From assembly GCA_011033025.1 (NCBI GenBank), contig WFMF01000149.1:310001-374000 (forward strand): a stretch of DNA of 64,000 bases. The letters run 5' to 3'. Shown here piece after piece: positions 43,501 through 56,565 of the stretch; position 1 is the first letter of the stretch; each line of letters starts with the position of its first letter. Source of the stretch: Beroe forskalii. Its lineage: Eukaryota; Ctenophora; Nuda; Beroida; Beroidae. Under the pieces are notes generated by a model. That model did no database searches. It was not told the DNA's origin and worked only from the letters and a program-made list of their open reading frames with translations. Both the position numbers and the translations under genes were made by a program.

Positions 43501-45078
43501 AAAAGCATTTGAATGGATGCGAATTTGGATGCAGGGAACTGGTGGATTTGAATTGTGGTGTGCGAAAAAATCTTAAAACAAATAGATACTTACATTAGAA
43601 TTTCTTTTCCATTCGATTATTATCGAAAGGGCAAATGTATACAATTTCTTTTGACACTTTATGCACCTTTGACTCTTTGATGATACTAACCAGTACTCTA
43701 TACTTCTATTTTACCTTTTTACTCTTTAATTCGTTCAAGTTAGACTTGATCTTTTTTCAAGGTCTAATTTCAATAATGCTGGTCATTTTATGCTGCATTT
43801 ACATAACATTTTAATTCGGTATAATTTATTGAATTTATGGGGTCATCTTTTCATAATTCTGTATTGAAAGATGATGCCATACATTGGCTGGTCTTTTAGA
43901 ATCCCTGAAATTAATTGGTTAACTTTTTCGGCCGGGATAATCGGCCTCTTCCTCCGGTTTTCTCATCTTTAGACAGATCTTTGGAAAAACTGTAGGGAAT
44001 TTGTTAGGCTTTGAATGGTAACCCCAGAACTTCATTCGTGCAGCAATTCAAGAAAGTATTATGGTTGCTATTGGAAACATGGTAACCATTTTCTTATGGT
44101 TGCTGATGGAACTTCTTTTGCTACTGTTTAGATTTACAGATTACAGAATTCTACATGATGGTTCATGTCAGAAGCAATTGGTTAGATAGATGATGAGAAT
44201 TCCCTTAGCTAAGAATAATGCATCTTGAACCGAAGATCATTAACCAGCTTACAAATTAAGATCTCAGCATATCTAAAGCCAGTTAGGGAGTAATGGAGCC
44301 AACCAATTGGTTGAAGAGCTTTTAACCATAGCCGTTTATTCAAACAAATTTATAGATGAGACCAAATCTCTGAATCAGTGATGTCCTTGATAGCAAAATG
44401 AGATGAATCTCAATGCAAAAATGATCCCCAATTCGTTAGATTCGCGCCCACATAGAAAAGCAGCATTAATCTCTAGTATTTTCATCTCTCATTAATTTGG
44501 CCAATGTAGCTATTTTACAACTCAGAATCTTATGGTCTTCAAGCTTCAGAGTTTTCTTTCTTCTGAAGGATAGCAACCTATGGCTCAATCTTTTACTTAG
44601 GTCAATATATCGCGTTATGGCTTTGACACAGTGGTACGCTTAAGTATTCATTTTTATCCAGCAACCAAATGGAAGAGACAGAATAATGAGATGGCTTACA
44701 GATGGACATTTTAACCGATGAGCACACTTTCAATGACACTTTATTCATTTGCATGATTCCCAACAGATAAGAGCACCCCATTTGATCAATAATGCAACTT
44801 TCAATATAATCTGAGTCCCAAATCCTGTAAAATCTGCGGAATAGGGCTTGTCAAATATACAGGTTTTATGGAAAAAATAGCGCATTGCAGATTTCTACAT
44901 TTCCATTGATGGTAACAAAAAGGGATTTTGCCGAACTACAACTTAAATTTTGTTAATGAGTATCCCATTTTTATTCTTAGCCCATTCAACACAAAACAAC
45001 AAAAAGCAACTTACCACTTGAATAACAACAGTAAGTTTCAAACTGACCTTGCGATTGACAGGTATTGGCTTTGGATTA
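40516..45078. other. Long non-coding stretch
   Basis: AT-rich. At 42.86-43.08 kb there is a degenerate repeat of gcgtcttgacaccactttga, and at 42.05-42.13 kb a run of gatctttactt. No supported gene. Confidence 0.6.
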
Positions 45079-48000
45079 TCAGTTCCCGTCTGACAGCACT
45101 ATGTCCAGGTCGTCCATTGCGTCCAGCTCCTCGAAATACTCCTCCTCATCAACGAATTCCTGAGGAAAATTTAAAGATATTGAACGAAATACTATTTCAT
45201 CCCAGTCATTGGAACAGACCAGAATTAGGAAAATTTTCGTCGTCTTTTATTTTTCTACATTTTACAACGACTTAAAAAACATTATTGACATTGTCACAAT
45301 GTAACATTGTTTCATCAGAAGAAGAGAAACTAATTAAAACTCACATATTCCTCCTCATTGTTCCTCCTGCTATCACTCTGTTTCCTCCTGCTACTACTAC
45401 CACTGTACCCAGCCTCCTCTCTTCTCCTCGATCTAGCAGGTGGAGGAGAGGATCTCTTCTTCTCACTCTGTCTAGGGGCTGGTAGCAGAGCTCGCTTATT
45501 ACTTGCACTGGACTTAGCTTTAGGTCGGGTTGGAGGCGGTGCTTCAGTTCGTCTGGAGATAGATCCTCCAAGTAACTCCCTATTTCGTGTTCAGGAAGGT
45601 CTGGTGAGAATCGGGATTTGTCATACGACATGTTGTCATCATCATCATGGTCATCTTCAATGGCTTGCCTTCGGTTTGGACTCCGTTTTATAGGTCTCTT
45701 CCTCGGTGGTGGACTGATGTCCTGAAGTTCAGGTCGCTGTATTCTCTTACTAGGTAACCCCTTGTTAGGTCTTATAGCCCCCTCACTCCTAGTCCTACCT
45801 CCTCGTCTGTTCCTCAGTGCCTTGTCATTGACAGTGGAGACAGTGATCCTCTTGTTCCCCAGAGGACTTCTCCTCCTTTGAACAGGAGACACACCCCTAC
45901 TGTATTCCTCATCATCCACATAAGGAGGAGACATGGACTGTCTTACTGCCATGTTGTTACGTCTTCTCCTTTGGGGAGCTGGGGAGAAGTCATCATCTTC
46001 CTCCTGCATCATCCGACCTCTGTTCCGCTGTGGGGGTGGGCTGTAGGACATCTGGCGTCTGGGAGCTACCTTTTGCTGTCTCCTCATCATCTCCTTGCCC
46101 CGGGGTCTGTACTCCTCTGGAGACAGGTCGTGCTGGGGTCTACCACGGTTTCTGGGGTGGGGAGGAGGGCTGTCATCAAATTCAGGGGATCTGTGTCGTC
46201 TGATAGGAGGGGATCTATCAGGACCACCTTGTGACCTCCTGTTCATGGGAGGGGATCCCCTTTGGCGCATTGGACCTCTGTTGTTCATTGGTGGTGACCT
46301 GCCACGGCCAGGTGATCTGTCATTCATTCTGTAGTTCATGGGGGACCTTGATCGTCTCATTGGGCCAGGGGACCTTCTATCCATGTCCATATCCATTGGA
46401 GATCTGTTCCTGCCATAGGACCTGCCAGGAGACCTGTAACCTGGTGACCTGGCACCCATGGGAGACTGTGATCTGAAGCGGCCAGGGGGAGAAGAGTAGC
46501 GGTTCCGGAACCGGTTGCCAGGTGGAGAACCATCCCTGGGGTAGTAGGGGCCACCTCCACGCCCTCGACCACGCCCTCTTCCACGCATCCCACCAGTGCT
46601 GAACCTTCTGTGGTCTTTCCTCTCCATCTGGGATGATGAAAATTTGATTTAATGCCAAAATAGAAAATTAGTAAAACAAATGATTAGTGAAACAAATGAT
46701 TAATATTTATAGCTCACAGAATAGATCAGGCATGTATAACAATTCTAAAATTCATAGCTGAGTGCTAGAATATTTGGGAGAACTTCTTAAAAACATGCAC
46801 TGAAGTACATACATGGATCTTTCCGATCACCCTCTGCAAATCTAACATCCAATTCTCTTCCCTTGTACTGGAAGTCCTGCATTTCATCAATACAAGTCTC
46901 AGCATCTCCAACATCTTCAAACTGGATATATGCAAACCCTCTGGGTCTCTGAAAAAAAAAAACATTGCAATTAATTTTCTTATATTACATTGATCATTCT
47001 TCAGCATTAATCAAATTGAAAATACTCAGTAACTCAGTCATAACAGGCTTTTTAATTAAAATTCAGTATACATTCTGGTAGTCAGAATGATTGAGTCAGT
47101 GAAACATTTAGGCATAAAAATAGTTTTTCGAATTGTTCTCAAATCCTATCACTGCTGCTTAAGTCAGTGAAACATTTAGGCACAAAAATAGTATTTTAAA
47201 TCATATTTTGAATCGTATCACTGCCTCAAATCATCCAGAGGGTCATATTGAATGGGTCAAAAATCATCTTACAAGATTCCTAAAAGGCATGAAACCTACA
47301 GGGTGTTTCAAGACTCGTGTCCAAATTTCAATTCTTAATCATTTACTTTGTGAACGAGCAAATAAATTTCAATCAGTTTTAAGAAGTGGCAGAGGTCCTC
47401 CATTTTAGTTATTACCAAGAAAATCGTCTCAACAATCATTTTTTGACAATTTTGCATTCCATCAAAATTTCCATCGAAAAAATGTACATACATGAAGTAA
47501 ACAAGATTCATTCGAAAAAGCACTTAGAAAACTAACCTTAGTGTGGAAATCAAGAGGTATATAGACATCCCTCAATCTACCAAACTTTTCAAATATCTCC
47601 TTCAAGTCAGCTTCCTTGGCCGAGAATGACAGGTTCTTTATAAACACTGATGCATTTGGGGGTCCACTTGGCTTTGACATGCTGCTAGGGAAACAATCAG
47701 TGAAAAATATTGATGTTTAAGGTATTTTGAAATTCAAAATAATAAATTCAATGCCTTTTGTTCATACAACAGTCACTTTCATACTTAAATAACCACTCCA
47801 TATAGTAAGGAAGTCATTTCAACATGAACAATGTATTGTGATGTGTCTCTAAGACATGAGAGATGGCTGTCAATAGTTCCAGATCTTGAAATTGAGTGCT
47901 GACAGAGGTAACCCATACAAAAGTGAAAACTTTGAGGCTGATTAACCAGAGAAAAGTGATGATAGCACACAATAAGTCACCACTCATTGCAAACTGATTT

Positions 48001-48600
48001 TGTAGTACTTCAAATTGTCAGCCCATATTCAGCTCATGATATTAGATAGCCATAACATTAAATATTGAGGATCTATTTTTTCATAAATTTACAACACTCA
48101 TACATTTGAGCCCTGATAGAACAAAATCACCCTACAGCCATGCAAAGAATTCAACAATATTGGCTTCGAGGGCCTTAAAGACGAACAATCAAATTACAGA
48201 TCACAGATTAATCAACAAATAGCAAATAAAATACTATTAGGCCAAATTGGGTCAAAGTCATGCAGCCATTCATGACAATAATTTTCAATATACAATACAG
48301 TACGAACAGCTATGATATCAGATGTTGGTATATACAAAGTGTGTTTCTCAACACAACCCTAGATGCTAAATGCTAACCTGAGCTGTGCTCATAAGTTCTT
48401 ATTGAATCTAGTTGTAAGTTTTAATTGAATCTAGTTTTTTGACTTTGGTGATCAGGACGAACCTACTTACTTTTCTTAGTTGTACTTCGACGGACGTTGC
48501 CCCGTCTATTTCTTCTGACTGGATGGCTATCAAGGGCGAGGTTGCAAAGTGACGTCCAAATGTGGAACGTTGCGCCGCGCGCGAGGGTAGGGTAACATCC
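45079..48600 (-). CDS. Second SRSF10-like protein with long Arg/Pro/Ser tail and acidic end
   Basis: Coding exons on the - strand: 47537-47681 (ATG 47678-47680), 46813-46948, 45345-46627 and 45079-45159. A 5' UTR exon likely ends at 48471, with donor GTAAGT in a CpG-rich stretch. The RRM has RNP2 ASVFIKNLSF, then FGRLRDVYIPLDFHTK and RNP1 RGFAYIQF, then FAEGDRKDP. The tail is about 400 residues of RGRGRG, SPPR and RSP motifs, typical of SR/RS proteins. It ends in an acidic peptide (FVDEEEYFEELDAMDD), stop TGA 45079-45081. Two problems: the donor at 46813 (phase 1) does not match the frame of the next exon, so a small exon may be missed; and the RS frame shifts between about 45545 and 45620. 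The shifted frame is preferred because it joins the acidic last exon cleanly. Confidence 0.8.
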
Positions 48601-50010
48601 TACGAAGTTGTACTTGGGAGTTGGGGAATGTGCACAGCATAATAGCATATAAGGAAAGGAGCAAAATTTTCTTAAAAGAAAAATGTGTCGCCGGTTTTCA
48701 AGTCCAATTTATTTTCGATTTTAATTTTGAAATAAACAATTTCTTTAAACTTTTTTTCGATATAGCGGTGACAACTTTCATCGCAGTTTTTAGCGCGCGG
48801 CGTTCCTTAGCCCAAACTAGCGCATTAATATATTTGTGCGTGCACAAGCCTGCACAGCCACACAGGGATTTGGGTGTTATGTTAATGTTGCGCTGCGCAG
48901 CAAAAAGAAACCTGTCCCATGCCGCACAAACTTACGCCGCGCACGCAATAACTTAGTTCTATAAACAATATTGAATATACAAAAGCATTATTTCTGATCA
49001 TCTGAAGCGAAGCTGATCTAGCGCGCAACATTTAGCAATTGGGTGCGGGCGCTCGAGTGGTCATGTTCATGTTGCTGGTTGCAGAATTAGAAAAGTGCGC
49101 GCGACGGAGCGAGCCGAGGGTACTCCGGTACTAGGATTGGATAAAAAGGAAGATAAACGATTTCGACTGTACTATCATTAATCATGTGCAAGCATTGAAC
49201 AATTACTTTTCAGAATGAAACAAAATATCAGATATTGAGTGTAGCATTTTTTACGATCCATTTACTTTTGGTATTATCCTGTTGTATTCTTTTTTTAATG
49301 TTAATGTTAAGATGGCATGAGCTGGAAGATCCAGCGTACTGTTTAATGAAACATTGATATTTTGTGGACAAGAGTGTTGATGTATTTCATCAAAACAATT
49401 ATTTTATTTTTATTTATTTTATTTTATGTCACAAAGGTTTGAAATAACAAATCGATTATTGAACAATCATTTGAAATAAAAATGATTTTATTTGCAGTAT
49501 TTCAAATATAATTTGTGTTTCAACTTAATTTTAATTTTGGTCTGTTGTCTGATTGATGACCGAGTGTTCTTGCTTTCCCCTAACCAGGGGTGGTTGGAGT
49601 GCTGTGCACTCCGTTTGCATAACTAGGGTCATGGTTAGGGCAATTCTTGCTTTTGATCTGAAATCTTATTATCCAGGCCATTTCTATTGTGATGGATGTG
49701 TTTATAAGGCCAAAAATTTAGATTCCAAGTTGTCACATATGTATAAATAACCTGATGTTGAAATGAAGAAAGATCACACCCAGTGCTTAGTCGAATTTGA
49801 TTTTCAGTATTTGAAATCTATCCTTACTTCCTTAGATGAATAAGTTGCTTTTGTTAACATTGGTGGCATATTAGCTTACCCACAGGTTCAGTTGGAATCA
49901 ACCAATCTGGCAATCTGCTTATTAGGCACAGTGGTTTGTATTAAAATCTTTCATGTGACAAAAAGGCCTGTTCAAAATTTTGCTCATTGATGGTAATATA
50001 ATTTTACTAG
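48601..50010. other. Intergenic spacer between divergent genes
   Basis: Lies between the - strand SR gene and the + strand Pro/Gln-rich gene. A GC-rich patch (48.78-48.95 kb) contains aaacttacgccgcgcacgc, similar to a stretch at 20.48 kb in GBF1. Promoters are expected here, but I see no decisive motif. An AG acceptor at 50010 shows that the next gene also has an upstream 5' UTR exon. Confidence 0.5.
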
Positions 50011-53000
50011 GGTATGGCAGAACCTTCAAACTACCACACTCGCCAGTGGCAGGGTGGGTGGAATGATCCACCTCCAAATGTACTTGCAAGTGCATCTGGT
50101 GACAAAAGCAGGAGCTCAGTGGTTACCAAACAACTAAGGCCTGGGGCAAGGTATGTTGGAGCTTGACTTCTTCAGGAGTGAACATAATGAAGTAATTGTC
50201 AGTGTTAATCTTGAATTTTAATTTCAGGGTTTCTCTGTTATACTTTGAATAACTTATCATCATCAGTATTACATGACATTTTGCAGGTACTATCCATCTA
50301 ATCCTCTGGTGTCTGGTGCTGGAGTTGCTGGTAAAACCTTAGTTCCAGAATCTCCAGCTGTTGGTTATGGTAATCACAGCACTGGCTCAGCAGCAGCCAG
50401 TTGGTTATGGTGGGTTTGATTCCTCTTCCAACAACAACTATCCTACTCCTACCTACAATAACTATCCTGCCAACAACAGCTATGCTGCTCAGGGCCAGGG
50501 CTATAACTCCCAAGGTTTGTTTTTGAAGAAATTATTTGATTGTTTAATCTTTGCTTTAATTTTTTGGCTATTTTGTCTGCCAAAAGGTAACTCTCCCAAG
50601 TGGTATGCTTTCACAATGGAGAGAACAAGTGCTTTCTGCCCCTTTGTGCTCTTTAGGCAGTTGTAAGTGAGCAATTTGAAATAAATATGTTGCTGCCCTT
50701 TTTGGGTTTCATGGACCCTCATACAATCTTTAACGAGCTATATCTCTCCCTTAGGTGGGTCAGGTGGTAATCAAAGTAGTGGAGATGCTGGTAATTCGTG
50801 GTCCATCACTGATTACCTCAGATCAAGCATCGAGAAGATTGATGTCAATGCTATCAACCAGACAATTAGTGGCTGGACAAATAAAATAGGTAAAACTATT
50901 CTACATGTATTGTAGTTATCCCTATCAATTTATATTTGATCCAATCTGGATGGTTTGGTCCCTCAAGAATGATTTGATCTTGAATTTTTGAATCGTTGCT
51001 TTGATTTTATTCCACTCATTTCATTTTCCCCAGGTGCCTATGCCTACAGCCTCCCTCAACATGACACCACAAAACGTTCTGATGGAGACCTATTTTCTGC
51101 AAACACTGGCAGTGCTTCCTATAACAACCAGTATGGTTCCCATAACAACCAGTATGGTGGTCATAACAACCAATATGGGGATCAATACAACAACCAATAC
51201 AATCAATACAACCAAAACAACAACAACCAGTACATGAGTCAGTACACAACAGCAGCCCAGCCTCAACAGGACCCCACCTACTCCCAACAACAGCAGTACC
51301 CTGCCCAGCCTACCTACTCCCAAAACCCTGCTGACTACTCTCAACACCAGCATGTTGCTCAGCAGCAGTACGAGCAACAGATGTACAACCAGCAGAAGTA
51401 TGACTTTGATCAGTTTGCCATGTTCCGGGGTCCTGAGGACCCTGCCCCTCCTCCAATGGGGGCTGTTGCTGCTGAACCTGCTGCTGAGCCTGTGACAGCC
51501 CAGCCAGTATCCAATGAAGGAGTTGTACAGGAGGAATCACCAAAGGTTGAGCTACCAGTGCCAGCAGCAGAACAACACCAGCAGCATTTCTACAACCCTG
51601 CTCAGCATGTGCAGCAGGAGGCTCAACAACCTGGTTATGCGGCAGATTATGGGGCTGTGCCAAGTATCCCCACTGCACAACCCACTCAAATCCAGAACAA
51701 CAACCAGTATCCTTGGCAACCTAACTATGTTCCCTACTCCAGTGCTGCTCCTGTTGCTAACGTCCCAGCTCCCCAGTCAACTAGCTATACTCCTCACCCT
51801 GCCACTGCTGAACCAGCTGGCCAGGCTGAATACCCTGCTCCTGAACCTGCCTTCACCCCCACTGGATCTACTGACACTGCTTTCTCTCAGAATGATCAGT
51901 TTCTACAGAACTACCAGATGCAGAGCAACTACTTCCAGCAGCATTTCCATACTCAACAGGAGATTCAGCCTCAAGTGCAGCAGTATGATTTCCCTGTTCC
52001 CCAGTTCAAAGAACCTGTTCTGGAACCAGTGCCACAACCAGTGCAGCAGCAACCAGTGGAATCACCAGTTGTGGAGCAACAAGTTGAAGAACAAGTTGTG
52101 GAGCAACCAGCTAGTGTGGAGCCAGTTCCCGACTCAAACCCAGATCCATTCCAAGACATCTCACAAAACTACCAGTTCCAGACCAACTATTTCCAGCAGC
52201 ATTTTCAACAGGAGGAACAGCAAGTCGAAGAAGAGAAAGGACAAATAGTGGAGCAGCCAGTCGAGGCAACCGTCGTTGAGCAGCCAGCAGTTGAAACAAG
52301 TGTGGAGCCAGCACTCGAATCCACCCCAGATCCGTTCCAACAGACCCCACAATCTGTTCTGGATTCCTTTACTGCATCGCCATCTTCCCAACCATTCCCA
52401 GCACCTGCTGATCACGAAGCCGTTGCTCAACCAACTCCTGCATCTGTTTTGGAGTCATTCGCAGCACCAGATCCCGCTACTGCAGAAGTGAATCAGCCCT
52501 CGGCAGAGTCATTCTCCCAACCAGAGCAGCAACCAGGCACAGCCTCCCCAGCTCTGGTACCCTCGACTGATGGCACGATGCCAACAGATAATCCTGTGTC
52601 TACTGAGGATGTCATTGTGGAGGAGAAACCTGACATGGGTCTGGAGAGTGAACCTCAGGAGGTTGTTGAAGAAGTTACACCACCTGCTGTTGAGATGGAT
52701 AAGGTTGTCCCAGCACCAGTGGAACCAGAGAGTGTTGAGTCTCCTGCAGAAGGAGAGAAAGTTGAAGATGCTTCTCCACCATCGGAGGAGACTGCAAGTG
52801 ATGTAGTGGAGCCTGCACAAGACACAAACCTGTCGGCTTTCTCTGCTCCTCCAGTGGCTGAAGTCTCTCCAATGCCTCCTGCATCACTTCCTCCAACATC
52901 CGTCCCTCCTGCAGCGATCCCTCCTGCAACATTCCCTCCTAGGGATGTATCAACCCCTCCTCTGCCAGCATTCCCACCCACCAACACTCTCCATGGACCT

Positions 53001-53720
53001 CCCATTTCCCTACCAAGACCACCCTTTGGACCTCCTCCCACCACTTTACAAGGACCCCCACCTACTGCCCTCCAAGGACCTCCAAGCGGACCTCCTTCTG
53101 TGTCTCTCCCTGGTCCCCCTCCATCCTCTTCTCCTTTCCTGCCTCCTGGCCCTCCTCCCTCGAGTGTGCCACCTCCCCTCACTGCATTCTCAGGACCCCC
53201 TCCATCCACTCACCCCCCTTTCTCCGGTCCTCCTAAGTTTGATGCTAAGAGATCAGGATCTCCTCTCATGAGTTTCTCAGGTCCACCTAAACTGGACGGC
53301 CCTCCTCCCATGACAAGCTCTCAACTCCCGCCAGCTAGCAACCCCTTCCGATCCTCCGGTCTCCGGTCCTCTCCTCTCTCCTCCTCCCACTTCACTCCCA
53401 TTGCTCCCACTTTCACTCCCTCCACTCCCACCAACGAGAGGAACTCCCCCGCCCCTCCACCTCCCTCTGCCTTCCCTCCTCCCTCGCAAACTCCTGCTGA
53501 ACTCCCCAACTCCCCTCCCACTCTGCCCACTCTCCCCGTACAAACTAACTTCGGAGGAGTAAACATCTTCAAACCTGCTGAAGTTCCTGCGGAGAAGGAG
53601 GAAGCCGGTGAGCCGGCAGCAGCGGATTCAGGGTGGGACAATGACTTTGATACGTGGGATGATGATTTGGTGGAGGATGTGGACAATGCGACCAAGGATT
53701 TCGAGGATATTCAGTTGTAG
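50011..53720 (+). CDS. Pro/Gln-rich disordered protein with SRA1-like N-terminus and acidic Trp C-terminus
   Basis: Exons 50011-50150 (ATG 50014), 50287-50514, 50755-50889 and 51034-53720; about 1,060 residues. The start (GGWNDPPP, then SSVVTKQL) resembles the N-terminus of steroid receptor RNA activator protein SRA1, but the SRA1 helical domain is absent. Exon 3 encodes a conserved-looking amphipathic segment (SWSITDYLRSSIEKIDVNAI). The long last exon is low complexity: Asn/Tyr/Gln-rich, then two copies of NYQxQxNYFQQHF (about 51910 and 52165), Glu/Val/Pro-rich repeats, and a PPxxLxGPP proline-rich region. It ends WDNDFDTWDDDLVEDVD, stop 53718-53720; AATAAA at 53791. The total coding length is one base off a multiple of three: the frame switches between 50345 and 50410. 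Function unknown; a scaffold in trafficking or RNA granules is only a guess. Confidence 0.8.
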
Positions 53721-54872
53721 GACTGCGGATGATTTTGATTTAATTTCTCTTCATTTTATATCTATCGTTGATGAGTACTTGCAGTAACTCAATAAATGCA
53801 TCATGCGGCTTTAATTGTATGACACCTAAAATTACTTCAAAACTGCATGATGATTTCATATCACCAGGGCGGATCCATTTAATTTACAATTTATTGCCTC
53901 GTAAGCAAGTCGTGTGCTAACAGCCAAAATGAATGAATGGGTTAGAATGAACCAAATTATACATATAATTAAGACTTAATCTATGAATTTCTAGTTGAAC
54001 GGGATGGATATCAACATTTTTAAGATGATTCTAACAGACAATTAGTGCTGCAGCCATGTAAATATCGAATTTAATGCATAATTCATATCGATTAAAATCA
54101 ATCAACTGTTTGTTAAATTTAGCTGAAGGAACTATTCAAGGTTCCAGATAACTTTTAGAGTTGAGGGGTTATTATGAGTCATGGGATTTGTAAATTTGAT
54201 CGAACTTTCTTTCTTGGCTTTAGTCTATAATAGATTTAAGATTGAAAGATGAAATGTTGCAAAATTTTGGAAAACCTGAATGGTTTTCGAAATATTGATC
54301 GAGATGTTCTTTTTCGCACGAGTCAATAAATATCTGATTTTGCTGGAGTTATTCAATTTGTGTCAAAGTTTGAGATTTGTACCAAAATGTAAATAATAAT
54401 TTATCACTCAGGGAGTTAAATAATATCTGCTGAAAATTGAATCTTACTGCATTTTTAAATCTGTTTCACAAACAGATTTAAGATTTTATTGTGATGGTTA
54501 GTTCACTGTTGAATTGTGTTAAGTAGTCAAATAGAACCCAAATCTTTTAGATCAACCAATTTTGTCTGATAAAACAATTGCGTTTTATTCGAATTTCGAT
54601 CTTTTATTTCATATTTGCCACGTCGCGATTTATAAATTGTTGCATTATTTAACGCACAAAAGTGACATTTCTGTATGGCGCGGTACAGAATTTACTGTTG
54701 TACTTGCGCGCACGCACGTTCTTCTTATCAATTTGGTAGCTTTACGGATAACTAACTTCATTTCATTTACACGCATTTTACACTCGGTACCCTTTCACTA
54801 GTCACTAAATCGTGAAGCAGCGTGTGAAATTGGACAAAAGACTCAAATACAGAGCAAAGTACTGCATTGACG
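53721..54872. other. 3' UTR and spacer between convergent genes
   Basis: PolyA signal AATAAA at 53791-53796 for the upstream + strand gene. The rest is AT-rich without a recognisable gene; it would hold the 3' UTR of the sulfatase on the - strand. Confidence 0.6.
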
Positions 54873-56565
54873 CTAGATCAAACTTATTCTTCGGTAAAAT
54901 CCGTTTTTATTTGTCCATGCCTGCTTAACGTAGCTTCCTGAAAACAACTTCCAATTATCTTTACGGATGACAAAGAAATCGAAGTCTTTGCCTTCTACTG
55001 TGTCATCGTCGAGAGAGATACTCGTTTTAGCCTGGCTATAGTCTGAATCGGGTACATATACGGGTTCTGGAGCTTTCTTGTTCACCATGGAGGATACCCT
55101 CATATTAAGGAGAACTTCAGTCCTTCCTGAACTGCCGTTATTCGAGATGCTGTCCCATATGTCAAATCCATCTAGTGTGTGCTGGTACTTTTCTGCCTGA
55201 GGGGTCGGGGAAATTTATTGTTTATTTATATTTCAAATTATCTAAAATTTCTTTGAGAGTTGGCATCGGTTTATGTTTTTTACCTTTAACTTTACTAAAA
55301 ATACTTCATGAAGAATTATGTATGATGAAATAAAAGTTGAATGCCCTCAAATTAAAATCCTTACAATTACCTGTTCTGGCATATCTCCTGCTAGACCCTG
55401 GAAAGTCTTGTACCAATCCGTCACATGGTGCAGGTTAGTGTTAGTGTATCCCGTCTTCTTCAGCAACGGACTGTTCACGAATGAGACTGCCCTAACTCCG
55501 CCCTCCTGTAAACTCTTCTTTCCTCCCCTCAAAGGATAGTTGCTGGCGGGACCTCCAAAAACACCTCCATTATCCGAACTGAAGACTATGAGGGTATCAT
55601 CCCGCATTCCATGCTGCTCCAGGGCATCAACTACCTCCCCAATACCTCTATCCATGATACTTACCATGGCGGCGTATTCCTTTCTTTTCTTGTCCGATTT
55701 CGTCATGTGCTTTGAGAACTGTTTGACTTCGTCTTTTGGGGCTTCTATTGGTCCATGTGGTGCTGTGTAGGATAGGTACATGAATAGAGGCTTTGATGAG
55801 TCGTGTTCCGAGATAACGGATATTGCCCGATCTGTGAAAAGATTAGTGTTGTATTTGCCATTCAGATCTGCTCTCATATTGTCCACAAATTTCTTATCTT
55901 TATCATAGAAATCTTCCCTGAAGTCCAAACTGCCAGAATTCTTGTGGGAGAAGTAACCTTGAGAACCAAGGTAGAGGCCAAAGAAAGTATCGAATCCTCT
56001 TTGGGCAGGTGTGTGCTGCCATGTGTACAAACCACAATGCCACTTTCCGATGCCATGAGTTGCATAGCCATTTCTCTTCAACATTTCAGTCATTGTTGTT
56101 TCGTCCAATCGCAGTCCCCATTCTTCACGGGGTTTTATGTTCCCGTGCCAGAAACCAGTCCTGTATCATAGGTTTAATTTTGGGCGAGTTGAATTCCCTG
56201 TGGTCTACAAAATGAAAGATAAATCGTGATTTTGGTACTTTCGTTGCAACTAAAATTCTTATTCTAGATAAAATTAAATACATACATCCCTTACCAGCTT
56301 ACCTTATAGCATGTCTTCCAGACATAAGACTCGACCGAGTTGGAGAACATTGTGGCATGACGTAGTGGTTCTCTAAGATGACACCGTCTTTTGCCAGACG
56401 ATCTAGGTTTGGTGTCAGAATATCTGATCCCCTGAATCCCACATCTTGATATCCCATGTCATCGGCAAGAATCATGATGATATTCGGACGGAAAGGGCGG
56501 TTTCCGGATGCTGGATTCAAGTTTGTTAAACATAACAACAAAACGAAATAAAGCTCAGAAATCAT
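54873..56565 (-). CDS. Arylsulfatase B-like protein, copy B, C-terminally truncated
   Basis: Secreted or lysosomal sulfatase of the ARSB/ARSI/ARSJ type. Exons 56303-56565, 55371-56160 and 54873-55196 join in frame to 458 residues. There is a signal peptide ([14 protein letters not shown]), metal site [11 protein letters not shown], and the formylglycine motif CSPTR with the Cys codon at 56347-56349. The second sulfatase signature reads [18 protein letters not shown] and SSDNGG are also present. Compared with copy A it lacks about 26 residues (between TVEGKD and FDFFVI) and the last about 90 residues: after GSYVKQAW it ends within 21 codons. Catalytic residues are intact, but the C-terminal subdomain is mostly missing, so activity is doubtful. 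Confidence 0.9.

Noticed and set aside
51310..53695. Many + and - strand frames of 60-240 codons
   Set aside because: Shadows of the low-complexity Pro/Gln exon.
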